Below are positions 18,569 through 27,241 of a DNA stretch of 64,000 nucleotides, in pieces. The stretch lies in contig CAXXGT010000009.1 in the NCBI GenBank assembly GCA_963664045.2, forward strand, positions 434,001 through 498,000. Direction: 5' to 3'. The position numbers were made by a program, and so were the translations under genes. This stretch comes from JAPPHA01 sp963664045 (GTDB lineage Bacteria > Pseudomonadota > Alphaproteobacteria > Rhodobacterales > Rhodobacteraceae). The notes beneath the pieces were generated by a model. The model ran no database searches. It was not told the origin of the DNA and worked only from the letters and a program-made list of their open reading frames with translations. Each line of letters opens with the position of its first letter. Positions within the stretch are counted from its first letter, which is position 1.

Positions 18569-19105
18569 TTACTTGAGTGGGGCGCCCTGCGGCTGACGAC
18601 GGCCTCGGAGAACACTACCCCGTCCGAGGGTGGTGCGGATCGCGCTCGACAGCTCGTCACGGTAAGTGAACAGGTGCCTGGCCGCCGTCCATCGGCTCGG
18701 GGCTTCGGCGAGAACCGTCATGTCGTCCTCGATCTCCTTGAGGATCGCGAGCTCGCCTTCATTGTCTGCCGGCGGAGCCATCGAAGGCTCGTCGATATGA
18801 GCTGTCGGAAAGAGCCGGATGGTGGCGGGGGCCACGAACTCGATTTCCTTGAGGTCGGAGGCTCGAATCAAACCCCACCCCGCAATGGTCGATGTGCTGA
18901 CGCACTCTGATCATGTCCGGAATTCCACCGTCGCACATGACCTGAACCGGGATCTCTCCCTTGGAGCCGGCGCCTGAATTTTCTGTTTTGGGCCAACCGG
19001 ACGTCAACGGCCCGTTGTACAGCAAGCGCAGGCCTTTGAAGAACCCGATCAACAGACGCGCGCGCGTTACCTTGTCTTGATCAAAGGAGAGAATGTTTCG
19101 CTGTT
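18569..19105 (-). pseudogene. Unrecognised protein, frameshifted at a G run
   Basis: Two overlapping minus-strand frames read as one decayed gene. The upstream frame contains LLIGFFKGLRLLYNGPL, GSKGEIPVQVMCDGG and RVRQHIDHCG. At the run of C on the plus strand (18873-18881) the plausible continuation switches frame to WGLIRASDLKEIEFVAP, then ATIRLFPTAHIDEP and a charged helical part (ELAILKEIEDDM) to the stop at 18569. A one-base change in the G run would join them. No start codon is found upstream before TAA at 19104-19106, so the 5' end is also missing. I do not recognise the family; the ATIRLFPTA stretch faintly recalls RES-domain N-termini but that is weak. It could be an assembly indel in an otherwise truncated gene. 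Confidence 0.45.
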
Positions 19106-19204
19106 ACGGTTTCCCGATGAGATCTCGTTCAGCTCGATTTCACAACCCGGCTTTTTCCGTAATGGTCCAGTTCCCTGAAGATCAGCGTGAGTGCAATTCG
19201 CAAT

Positions 19205-20110
19205 TCACGTCCCCGCGTAGCCAAGCGTCGCAACGCCGGATACGATCAGCACGAGGCCGAGAATCTGTAGCCGGGCCATGCGCTCGCCGAGCAGGACGCA
19301 GGCGAGAATAACGGTTACGACGCTGAATGTCGATGAAATGACGGCGGTGAACTCAGGACTGCGGGTCATCCCTCCCGCGAACAGCAGGAAGAAACCGAAA
19401 GTATCGAGAAGTCCGTGGGCGACAATGATGCCCTGTCGTTGTGCCGGAAGGCGCCAGAAAAAGACGTCGCGTCGACGGAGCAACAGCAATGCCAACAGAA
19501 ACAGGAAACCGACGGTTCGCCCCATCCAGAGCGCGAGGAATCCATCTGTCCGGGCGGCCGCCTCCTGTCCCGTGATGACGGCGACGGCATAGATAACGCT
19601 GGCAATACCAGCCAATGCCAGGATGGACCCGGTCACAGGAGGCGTTTGGTGCGTCGCCGACGGTTGCTTCGACGCCGGGCCGGAGTCAATTTGCGGCTCG
19701 GAGGTGACGGCTCCGATCAGAACGACTCCAAGAATGATTGCCGCAATCGCGGTGGTTTCTGCAAGGTCCGGTGTTCGACCGGAGGCCACCGCAAATGCGA
19801 CGACAATGACGGGGTGGGCGCCGACGATGGGCGCGACGACGCTGATCGGACCGCGGGCGAGCGCAGCAAAGAACGTCAGCAGGGCCAGGGCGAGACAGAC
19901 ACCGTGGACCAGAACAAGGCCGGCAGCCACCGGTTCGAGCGGGATCGATGTTCCCGTTGCGATTCCCACGAGGCTGAGCCCGACGGTCCCCACGGCGAGC
20001 ATGCCGCAAAGCGTACGATCGGCCCCGATCCGCACGGCGTTCCGATTGGCGAGGTAGTCGGCAACACCAAGGGAAACTGCGCTCCCGACACCGAAGATGA
20101 CCGCGATCAT
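19205..20110 (-). CDS. DMT-superfamily transporter (EamA domain)
   Basis: A 301-residue inner-membrane protein with about ten hydrophobic helices arranged as two EamA repeats (roughly residues 1-135 and 160-300). A hydrophilic linker rich in S, P and Q (about residues 137-155) separates the halves. Such proteins export metabolites or take up small solutes; the substrate cannot be inferred. The start MIAVIFGVGSAV gives the first helix directly. It lies alone, downstream of the Liv-type operon on the same strand with about 100 bases between them, so it might be transcribed by read-through. Confidence 0.85.
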   Translation of the reverse strand: MIAVIFGVGSAVSLGVADYLANRNAVRIGADRTLCGMLAVGTVGLSLVGIATGTSIPLEPVAAGLVLVHGVCLALALLTFFAALARGPISVVAPIVGAHPVIVVAFAVASGRTPDLAETTAIAAIILGVVLIGAVTSEPQIDSGPASKQPSATHQTPPVTGSILALAGIASVIYAVAVITGQEAAARTDGFLALWMGRTVGFLFLLALLLLRRRDVFFWRLPAQRQGIIVAHGLLDTFGFFLLFAGGMTRSPEFTAVISSTFSVVTVILACVLLGERMARLQILGLVLIVSGVATLGYAGT

Positions 20111-20207
20111 GGCCGACGGTCCCGGTCCATGACAGGTGACCCCGATCGGGTCAGGATCATCCTTTCGTCGCCCGAACGAAGGCGGATTCGAATTTGAAAC
20201 CCACTCG

Positions 20208-21515
20208 TCACCGCTCGGGAATCAGGCCTTTTGGGAAAAAGCGAAGAACAAGAATCAACAGAAATCCCATTGTCAGGAGTCGCATGTGCGCGGCGGATTC
20301 GATCAAGTGAGCCCGAAGGCCGCTGTCCTCATGGAGCCAGGCAGTCAGGAAGTCCATCAGGAACAGGCCGGTCGGTTCCGACTCGACCCAGAGAAACCAA
20401 ATCAGAAAGCCACCGAGAACCGCCCCCCAGTTGTTCCCCGAACCGCCGACGATGACCATGACCCAGATCAGAAAGGTAAACCGCAGCGGGTGATAGCTTG
20501 CCGGTGTCATTTGACCGTCAAGTGTCGTCAGCATTGCCCCCGCCAGCCCGACGACGATCGAACCGAGGACAAATACCTCGAGATGCCGGCCAGTGACATC
20601 CTTGCCCATGGCGTTGGCCGCAGTCTCGTTGTCCCTGATCGCCCGCATCATTCGGCCCCAAGGGGATTTGAGCGCCAATTCCGACAGGACAAAAACCACG
20701 ACCAGTACGGTTGCGAACAAGGCACAGTAATTCAACTTCACGATGATTGAAGACAGGGACGCAATGTCTGCCTCCGTGCTTGCGGCAAGGGCCTTCAACC
20801 AGTCCTCGCCCTGCAATTCCACCTCGTATGGAACCGGCCTCGGCAGTCCCACCACGTTCTTGACGCCGCGGGTCAGCCAGTCTTCGCCTTTCAGGACCGC
20901 AACGATGATCTCGGAAATGCCAAGCGTGGCGATAGCCAGGTAGTCGGATCGCAACCCGAGGGCGATTTTCCCGATAAACCAGGCAGCGGCACCTGCCAGC
21001 GCACCTCCAACGATCCAGGACAGGACCACCGGAAGACCGAGACCGCCCAGGAACCCGGTTTTTGCCGGTTCGATACGTTCGATTGCGTCGGTGGCAGGAC
21101 CAAAGAACGATCGCGCGAGAAAATAGCTGACCACGAGCACTGCGAGTACGGAGAGCGTCCTGACCCTGCCGGGCGGAAGCTTCTTGTGGGCGACAAGGGC
21201 AAGAAGGCAACCGGCGCCGGCGATGACGCCGGCCGCCAGCAGTCCTGCACCTCCGGCGCTCCAGGCCTCGCGAACCGGAGGAGCGGATACCAGAACCACC
21301 GAAAGACCTCCGAGCGCGGCAAATCCCATGATGCCGACATTGAACAACCCGGCAAATCCCCACTGAATGTTGACGCCGATCGCCATGATTGCCGAGATGA
21401 GGCACAGGTTGAGGATCGACAGCGCGACATTCCAGCTTTGAAGAAGGCCGACAGAAACCAGCAGGGCCGCCATCACGGCAAGAGCGGGCAGCCTGCCGAT
21501 TTCCCTGCCTTTCAT
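20208..21515 (-). CDS. livM: Branched-chain amino acid-type ABC transporter permease (LivM-like)
   Basis: A 435-residue inner-membrane permease of the LivM family, longer than E. coli LivM mainly because of an extra periplasmic loop (about residues 235-275). The conserved LivM core NIQWGFAGLFNVGIMGFAALGG is near the N-terminus, and GRMMRAIRDNETAANAMGKD is the coupling loop. Its ATG overlaps the stop of the livH-like gene by one base (TGATG at 21515), which indicates translational coupling. It is the last gene of the five-gene operon read from right to left. The substrate may be an amino acid, amide or urea; sequence does not tell. Confidence 0.92.
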   Translation of the reverse strand: MKGREIGRLPALAVMAALLVSVGLLQSWNVALSILNLCLISAIMAIGVNIQWGFAGLFNVGIMGFAALGGLSVVLVSAPPVREAWSAGGAGLLAAGVIAGAGCLLALVAHKKLPPGRVRTLSVLAVLVVSYFLARSFFGPATDAIERIEPAKTGFLGGLGLPVVLSWIVGGALAGAAAWFIGKIALGLRSDYLAIATLGISEIIVAVLKGEDWLTRGVKNVVGLPRPVPYEVELQGEDWLKALAASTEADIASLSSIIVKLNYCALFATVLVVVFVLSELALKSPWGRMMRAIRDNETAANAMGKDVTGRHLEVFVLGSIVVGLAGAMLTTLDGQMTPASYHPLRFTFLIWVMVIVGGSGNNWGAVLGGFLIWFLWVESEPTGLFLMDFLTAWLHEDSGLRAHLIESAAHMRLLTMGFLLILVLRFFPKGLIPER

Positions 21516-22525
21516 CAGACCGACCTGCCCCGGAAAATACCGGTTGGTCGATAGATCAGAACAAGCACCAGGATCATGAAGCTGACGGCGAACTTGTACT
21601 CGGTCGAGAGCAGTTGCGTCAGGCCCGTCGGAGAGAAAGCGTCAGGCAGAAGGTAGCCCAGGAACTTCTTGTAGGCATAGGTCACCGAGATTTCGGAAAA
21701 GGCGACGACGAATCCGCCGGCGATGGCGCCAAAGGGATTTCCGAGACCGCCAACGATTGCCGAGGCAAATATCGGCAACAACAGCTGGAAATACGTGAAC
21801 GGTTTGAAACTCTTGTCGAGACCGTACAAGGTGCCCGCCAGGCAGGCGAGGGCCGCCGATATGACCCAGGTCAGGAACACGACACGTTCGGTGCTGATCC
21901 CGGAAATCAATGCCAGCTCCTCGTTGTCCGAGTAGGCCCGCATCGACTTGCCGGTCCGCGTTCTGAACAGAAACCAGAACAGGGCGCCCACGGTTGCAAC
22001 TGCCATCAGCAGGGTAATGCACTGGCTGAGCTTGATCGTGAGGCCTTCATCCAGATGGAAGGTCTGCTTGAATTCGCGTGCCCGGAAGATAAAGCGGGCA
22101 CCATCGGCGAACCTCTGGTCACCGGGACCGATCACGAAGCGGACGATCCCGTTCAGGATGAACATGACCCCGACCGACGCGATGACAAACACGACAGGCG
22201 CCGACTTTTTCTGGCGAAAACTTCGGTAAACCGTCCTGTCGATCAGGAGAACCATGGCCGCCGTCGCAACGATGGCGAACGGCAATGCAACGAGTGCCGT
22301 TGGCAGCGGCGCAATCGAGACTCCCATTGACTGGAGCCACCATGTCGACAGGACAGCAATCATGGCTCCGAATGCCATGGTATCTCCGTGGGCGAAGTTG
22401 GAGAACCGGAGGATGCCGTAGACAAGGGTTACACCGAGAGCACCGAGAGCAAGTTGGCTGCCGTAGGCAAGGCCCGGCACGATGACAAAGTTCGCCAGGA
22501 GGACGATTCCGTTCAGGACGTCCAT
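21515..22525 (-). CDS. livH: Branched-chain amino acid-type ABC transporter permease (LivH-like)
   Basis: A 336-residue LivH-family permease with about eight transmembrane helices. Family marks are LGVTLVYGILRFSNFAHGDT near the N-terminus and the ATPase-contact loop GKSMRAYSDNEELALISGI. The start is taken at ATG 22525, preceded by GGAAGAG; the frame is open about 100 bases further upstream, but that stretch is hydrophilic and not family-like. It pairs with LivM to form the membrane channel. The gap to livF is 101 bases. Confidence 0.92.
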   Translation of the reverse strand: MDVLNGIVLLANFVIVPGLAYGSQLALGALGVTLVYGILRFSNFAHGDTMAFGAMIAVLSTWWLQSMGVSIAPLPTALVALPFAIVATAAMVLLIDRTVYRSFRQKKSAPVVFVIASVGVMFILNGIVRFVIGPGDQRFADGARFIFRAREFKQTFHLDEGLTIKLSQCITLLMAVATVGALFWFLFRTRTGKSMRAYSDNEELALISGISTERVVFLTWVISAALACLAGTLYGLDKSFKPFTYFQLLLPIFASAIVGGLGNPFGAIAGGFVVAFSEISVTYAYKKFLGYLLPDAFSPTGLTQLLSTEYKFAVSFMILVLVLIYRPTGIFRGRSV

Positions 22526-22626
22526 TTCAATGAACTCTTCCGGGTCGGGATTGACGCCGGTCCGGAGGCTTCGCGGCGGCTTCCCTTGGCGCAGTGAGGC
22601 ATCTGTGGAGCAAGGACATGTTTCCC

Positions 22627-23331
22627 TCAACCGCCGAGGAACGATTTGCGCACGTCAGGGTTCTCAAGAAGCGAGCGGCCTGTACCCGTGTACCGGTTTT
22701 GACCCTGAACGAGGACGTAGCCCTGGTCCGCGATCGAGAGTGCGTGACGGGCGTTCTGTTCGGTAACCAGTACGGCGATGCCGGTGCCGGCGATGTCGAG
22801 AATGAGATCAAACAGCAAGTCCATCACGACCGGTGACACCCCGGCTGTCGGCTCGTCCAGCATGAGCATTTTCGGCTCGGTCATGAGTGCCCGGCCGAAT
22901 GCGACCTGTTGACGCTGCCCGCCGGAAAGCTCCCCTGCAGCCTGGTTTTTCTTGACCTCCAGAACCGGGAAGAGCCCCAGGACCCGTTCCATGGCTGGCT
23001 TGATATCGTCAGACCGGAGAAATGCCCCCATCTCCAGGTTTTCCTGGACCGTCAGGGACGGAAAAATGTTCTGGGTTTGGGGAACAAAGGCCATGCCGAG
23101 CGACACCCGCTCCTGTGGTGCGAGCGACGTGATGTCTCGCCCGTCGAGCTCGACCGTTCCCTTGCGGAGCCGAACGAGTCCGAACATCGCTTTCATGGCG
23201 GTCGATTTGCCGGCGCCATTCGGTCCGACAATGACCGTGACCTTGCTCGGCTCGGCCGTAATCGAACAATCGTGCAGGATATCGACCTCGCCGTAGCCGC
23301 CAGTCATGTCCCGTGCGCGCAGGCAACTCAC
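22627..23331 (-). CDS. livF: Branched-chain amino acid-type ABC transporter ATP-binding protein (LivF-like)
   Basis: A 234-residue ATPase of the LivF class. It has Walker A GPNGAGKST, signature LSGGQRQQVAFGRALM, Walker B MLMLDEPTAGVSP and switch histidine region VLVTEQNARHALSIAD; a glutamine in place of the usual switch histidine is normal for LivF. Its start codon overlaps the end of the LivG-like gene by four bases. The protein would sit on the inner face of the membrane and hydrolyse ATP together with LivG. Confidence 0.93.
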   Translation of the reverse strand: MSCLRARDMTGGYGEVDILHDCSITAEPSKVTVIVGPNGAGKSTAMKAMFGLVRLRKGTVELDGRDITSLAPQERVSLGMAFVPQTQNIFPSLTVQENLEMGAFLRSDDIKPAMERVLGLFPVLEVKKNQAAGELSGGQRQQVAFGRALMTEPKMLMLDEPTAGVSPVVMDLLFDLILDIAGTGIAVLVTEQNARHALSIADQGYVLVQGQNRYTGTGRSLLENPDVRKSFLGG

Positions 23332-24119
23332 GTGGCGCGCCCCTTACGACGGCCGGAACCGTGGAACCTTTTACCGAGATAGGATTCGATCACGCCTTGA
23401 TCAGACTTGACGTCTTCGGCGGTACCTTCGGCGAGAACCTTTCCCTCTGCCATGCAGACAACCGGGTCACACAGCCATGAAACGAAGTCCATGTCGTGTT
23501 CAATCAGGCAGAATGTATAGTTGAATTCGCGGTTGAGGCGCATGATGGCCTCGCCAATTCGCCGCAGGAGCGTTCGGTTGACGCCGGCGCCAACCTCGTC
23601 AAGAAAGACGATCTTGGCATCAACCATCATTGTTCGGCCAAGTTCCAGGAGCTTTTTCTGGCCTCCTGAAAGGTTTCCGGCAAGCTCGTCTGCAACCGGA
23701 TTCAACTCGAGAAAGTCGATAACCTCATCTGCGCGTGCCCTGATGGCCCGCTCTTCCTCGCTGACGCTGCGCCTCGAGAACCAGGCATGGTACAGGTTCT
23801 CGCCACTTTGTTTTCCCGGGACCATCATCAGGTTTTCCCGGACGGTCATGGTCGCGAATTCATGGGCGATCTGGAACGTGCGCAGGACGCCTTTCCGGAA
23901 AAGCACATGTGGCTTTTCGCCCGTGATGTCTTCTCCTTCGAGGAAGACCCGGCCCGACGCCGGCGGGAAGACCCCGGCGATGACGTTGAAGAGCGTGGTT
24001 TTGCCAGCGCCGTTCGGGCCGATCAGGCCGGTAATCGTTCCTTCCCTGATCCTGAAACTGACCCCGTCGACAGCAGCAAATCCGCCGAAGCGCTTACAGA
24101 TGTTGTCAATCCGGATCAC
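23328..24119 (-). CDS. livG: Branched-chain amino acid-type ABC transporter ATP-binding protein (LivG-like)
   Basis: A 263-residue LivG-class ATPase. Walker A is GPNGAGKTT, the signature is LSGGQKKLLELGRTMM, Walker B is IVFLDEVGAGVN and the H-loop is LIEHDMDFV. The family usually reads LDEPAAG or LDEPTAG in Walker B; here the residue after DE is V, a conservative oddity that keeps the catalytic glutamate. It is the second gene of the operon, 80 bases after the binding-protein gene, and overlaps livF by four bases. Confidence 0.92.
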   Translation of the reverse strand: MIRIDNICKRFGGFAAVDGVSFRIREGTITGLIGPNGAGKTTLFNVIAGVFPPASGRVFLEGEDITGEKPHVLFRKGVLRTFQIAHEFATMTVRENLMMVPGKQSGENLYHAWFSRRSVSEEERAIRARADEVIDFLELNPVADELAGNLSGGQKKLLELGRTMMVDAKIVFLDEVGAGVNRTLLRRIGEAIMRLNREFNYTFCLIEHDMDFVSWLCDPVVCMAEGKVLAEGTAEDVKSDQGVIESYLGKRFHGSGRRKGRAT

Positions 24120-24153
24120 CCGGTCGCCCGTCGGAGATCATCGACACGAGAAC

Positions 24154-24180
24154 TCCCCGGCCAGTTGCGCTGGCCGGGGA
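24154..24180 (-). repeat. Perfect 11-bp inverted repeat between binding-protein gene and livG
   Basis: TCCCCGGCCAG at 24154-24164 and CTGGCCGGGGA at 24170-24180 are exact complements around a 5-base loop. In the minus-strand transcript this GC-rich hairpin follows the binding-protein stop by about 20 bases and is not followed by a U run. It is best read as an mRNA-stabilising or partial-termination hairpin that keeps binding protein in excess over the membrane parts. Confidence 0.7.
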
Positions 24181-24199
24181 CATGTGCGTTCAATACGCC

Positions 24200-25399
24200 T
24201 TACCTGAACCTGACGGTCTGGACGGCGCCGTCCTGGATTTCGATCTCGCGATAGTTGCCGGCCGACTCGCCGCCACCGATCATCTCGACGGCCGATGCGC
24301 CGACGTAGTCGATTTCTCCCCCGTCGGCGAGGATCTTGAGACCCATGGCCAGGTCGCCCGGGTAGATCATCTCGCCGGGAGCATTGGCGACGTCCATGAC
24401 CTTGTCCTTGAGGTCCTGGCTGCTTGACGACCCCGCCGCTTGCATGGCGAGCAGGATCAGCGCAGCGGCGTCGTAGGCTTCGCCGACAAACGGGGCTGAA
24501 CCATCGAATCCGGCTGCTGCTGCCAGTTCGGTGAATTTTGCCATGCCGGGGCTGTCAGTACCCGGTGCCTGGCCGAAGGAGCCGTCGAGGTCCGGGCCGA
24601 TGGCTTGCGGCAGGCTTTCGCCGACCATCCCGTCGGGCAATACAAACATGTCGAAAGCACCGCTGTCGAGCGAGCCCTGAATGATCCCGCGTCCGCCCTG
24701 GTCAATGTAGCCCGCGACCACGAGAACGTCGCCACCCGCCGCCGCGAGGGCGCCGACCTCGGCACTGTAGTCGGCCTTGCCATCTTCATGCGGCGCGCTG
24801 ATCGTCACTTCGCCGCCGGCCGCTTCGAACTCGGCCTGAAAACTGTCGGCAAGGCCCTTGCCGTAGTCATTGTTCGTATAGGTCAGCGCGACGGACATGA
24901 TTCCCCGGTCCATGACGACATCGGTCATGACCTGGCCCTGGCGGGCGTCGGAAGGAGCCGTGCGGAAAAACAGGCCGTCATCTTCTGCGCTCGACAATCC
25001 CGGCGATGTCGCCGACGGCGAGATCATGACAATGCCGTTGGGACGGGCGACGTTCTGAAGGACGGCGCCGGTTACACCCGAACAGTCCGCGCCCATGATC
25101 GCGTTGACCTGGTCTGCAGTGATCAATCGTTCGGCCGCGGTTGTTGCTGCCGCTGCGTCAACGCATGTCGAGTCCGCGCGGATTCCCGAGACCGTCGCAC
25201 CGTCCAGCAGCGCCCCCGAGTCCGAGACCTCCTGAATGGCCAGCTCCGCACCGCTGCCGATCCCGGGGGTCAGGGATTCGATTGGCCCCGTGAATCCCAG
25301 CAAGATGCCGATCTTGATTTCTTCCGACTCTGCAAATGATGCCCCGGCCATGATGATCGTTGCGGCCAGGAAAGGGTTTCTCAACCTGCCAAGATTCAT
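24200..25399 (-). CDS. livK: Branched-chain amino acid-type ABC transporter substrate-binding protein
   Basis: A 399-residue periplasmic binding protein of the LivJ/LivK (peripla_BP_6) family. The signal peptide is MNLGRLRNPFLAATIIMAGASFA with cleavage near FAESEE; the mature protein starts EIKIGILLGFTGPIESLTP, the standard opening of the family. The start ATG 25399 has GAGGAG 7 bases upstream. It is the promoter-proximal gene of an operon that continues with livG, livF, livH and livM. The family binds branched-chain amino acids but also amides, urea and aromatic acids, so the symbol marks family rather than proven substrate. Confidence 0.9.
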   Translation of the reverse strand: MNLGRLRNPFLAATIIMAGASFAESEEIKIGILLGFTGPIESLTPGIGSGAELAIQEVSDSGALLDGATVSGIRADSTCVDAAAATTAAERLITADQVNAIMGADCSGVTGAVLQNVARPNGIVMISPSATSPGLSSAEDDGLFFRTAPSDARQGQVMTDVVMDRGIMSVALTYTNNDYGKGLADSFQAEFEAAGGEVTISAPHEDGKADYSAEVGALAAAGGDVLVVAGYIDQGGRGIIQGSLDSGAFDMFVLPDGMVGESLPQAIGPDLDGSFGQAPGTDSPGMAKFTELAAAAGFDGSAPFVGEAYDAAALILLAMQAAGSSSSQDLKDKVMDVANAPGEMIYPGDLAMGLKILADGGEIDYVGASAVEMIGGGESAGNYREIEIQDGAVQTVRFR

Positions 25400-25886
25400 T
25401 GTCTTTCTCCTCAATGGGGTAAATCGAACAATTGACGCACTTTAGCAAACCGCCCGGAAAGTACAAATTCATTGCGGTCGAGCGGCATGCGGAAGCATGG
25501 GACGGATGCGTTTGGGACCCGGTGGCGGCTGCAGGTGAATGTCGCCCGCGTTCCTGTGAAAAGGCGCTTGTCACTTTGCCGGGCTGACAGCGTCAAGTGG
25601 CCGTCGTCGGGGCCCGTCCGGAAATGACCGTTCGAATCAGGATCCGGGTCACGGGAGTCACGTTCAGGTGCTTGCCCGAAGTGTTGCGCAAGAAATGACA
25701 TGCTTGCGATGGTTGTCAGCCCGAGAGTGAACCTGGTCACGTGCCGGGGAAGGGCTGTCAATGGTTTCTCAACGGAAGGGTGTGAATCCGGCATGGCGAC
25801 ATGATTTGGCACGGATCGATGGATTTGACCGCTGCGAATCAGGCGAAAGCGGGTGTTTAGGCGTGATTTGGCCGGTCGAGGTGACA
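25400..25886. other. Intergenic region between the Liv-type operon and the IS element
   Basis: About 490 bases. It should contain the promoter of the binding-protein operon on the minus strand. Small open frames are present on both strands, but none has a convincing start, ribosome binding site or family motif. No repeats or RNA gene seen. Confidence 0.35.
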
Positions 25887-27154
25887 TGATTTCGGGTTGG
25901 CGCGGAATTTTGTCACCATCGGGGGATTTCGGGAATGTTCCTTCCGCACGACATCGCTATCGTGCGGTTGACCGTAGAGACCGGCGCTTGGCCGGAGCAA
26001 GGAGCATTCCCAATGACACTTTCGCACACGGGTTCAGCGTTGTCCAACACTCCCGACATTTCCGAAATTGCCGACGCGGCAGCTGAGGCCATCCGCCGCG
26101 AGGTCCTCGAACGCTTTGCCTCGGGCGACGTCGCGTGCGACTTTGCCAGGGTCGAGATGCTGGTTTTCGATTCCGTTGCGGCAACGGGGCGGGAGATGCT
26201 GCGGACCCTGATCGAAGCCCGCGATGACGCCGTCGGCGAGTGCGCTGCAGGATCTGGTGACTGCGGTGCATGAACACTGGAGCACGGCCGAGGAGACGGT
26301 GATACCCCAGGTGCGGGAGGCCGAAGGCATTCCGGGCGCGGCGGTTTCGGCGGCGATTTCGCTGGATGGCGTGATGGTGCCGATGCGTCCCGGCGAGGAT
26401 GGGCGGGCGGAGGCCTGCTGGCGCGAGGCCTCCTGCGGAACGGTGTCCTTCCTCGACAGGGAAGGAACGCGTCTTGCCGGCATTTGCCTGGCGCGCATGC
26501 CGGAGGCGGGGATGACAAGCCTGAAGGCGCGTCTCCTGAGCGAGGTTGCGAAGATCCGGGAGGCGCGGCCGGACCTGGTGCTGGTGGCGGCGGCTGACGG
26601 GGCGCTGTCGAACTGGGAATTCCTTGCGAAGCTGGATCCGCACGCGGAGGTCCTGGATGTCTGGCACGCGCTCGAACATCTTCATGTCGTCGCGCAATCT
26701 GCACGTGATCCGGACAGCTGGTTCCAGAAGTGGCGCGGTGTGCTGATGAACGAACACGACGGGGTGGAGCGGGTCATCCGGGCCATACGCTACCTGCGGG
26801 ACAGTTGTCACCGCGGCCGTGGAGATGTGGAGCGGGAGCTGGAATTCTTCCGCAAGAACAGATCACGCATGCGCTACCGGGCCCTGCAGGACCGCAATCT
26901 CCCGATCGGCAGCGGTGTGGTGGAGGCCGCAAACAAAAGCATCGTGTGCAAGAGATTCAAGGGTTCGGGCATGCGATGGAGCATGGAGGGCGGCCAGGCG
27001 ATCATGACCTTCCGGGCACTGATCCTGTCAGGCCGGTTCGGCCACGCGTGGAACGCACTGGCAGCAAATGACAACGCCAAACCAACCCGCCAGGCCCTCG
27101 CAGCATGAGACCAAAAACGTCGCCATCTCAAATTTACACCCCAACGGAAAATCT
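25887..27154 (+). mobile_element. ISKra4-like insertion sequence with internal deletion
   Basis: A 1268-bp element bounded by imperfect inverted repeats. The left end is TGATTTCGGGTTGGCGCGG plus AATTTTG (25887-25912); the right end, read inward, is AGATTTTCCGTTGGGGTGT plus AAATTTG (27154-27129). About 18 of 26 positions match. It contains one transposase gene of the ISKra4 family, broken inside. No clear target-site duplication is visible at the flanks, so the precise ends could be a few bases off. The element separates the Liv-type operon from the GlxA regulator. Confidence 0.65.
26013..27108 (+). pseudogene. ISKra4-family transposase, internally deleted and out of frame
   Basis: The N-terminal part (from ATG 26013, MTLSHTGSALSN) runs to MLRTLIEARDDA, the usual end of the first domain. 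The catalytic half is in another frame: SALQDLVTAVHEHWS, SLDGVMVPMRPGEDGRAEA, WREASCGTVSFLDREG, then DVWHALEHLHVV and the C-terminal GSGVVEAANKSIVCKRFKGS. In intact relatives about 70-80 residues with a YCRSRYR-type segment lie between the two halves; here they are missing and the join shifts the frame near 26240. The catalytic domain alone is open for 294 codons but should not give an active enzyme. Confidence 0.75.
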
Positions 27155-27241
27155 GGTCATATGGACCGGCGTACCGATTGAGAAATCGACTTCGGGGCGT
27201 TCCGGCCCGCGGGATTTCCCGTTCTCAAGCCCAGTCAGCGG

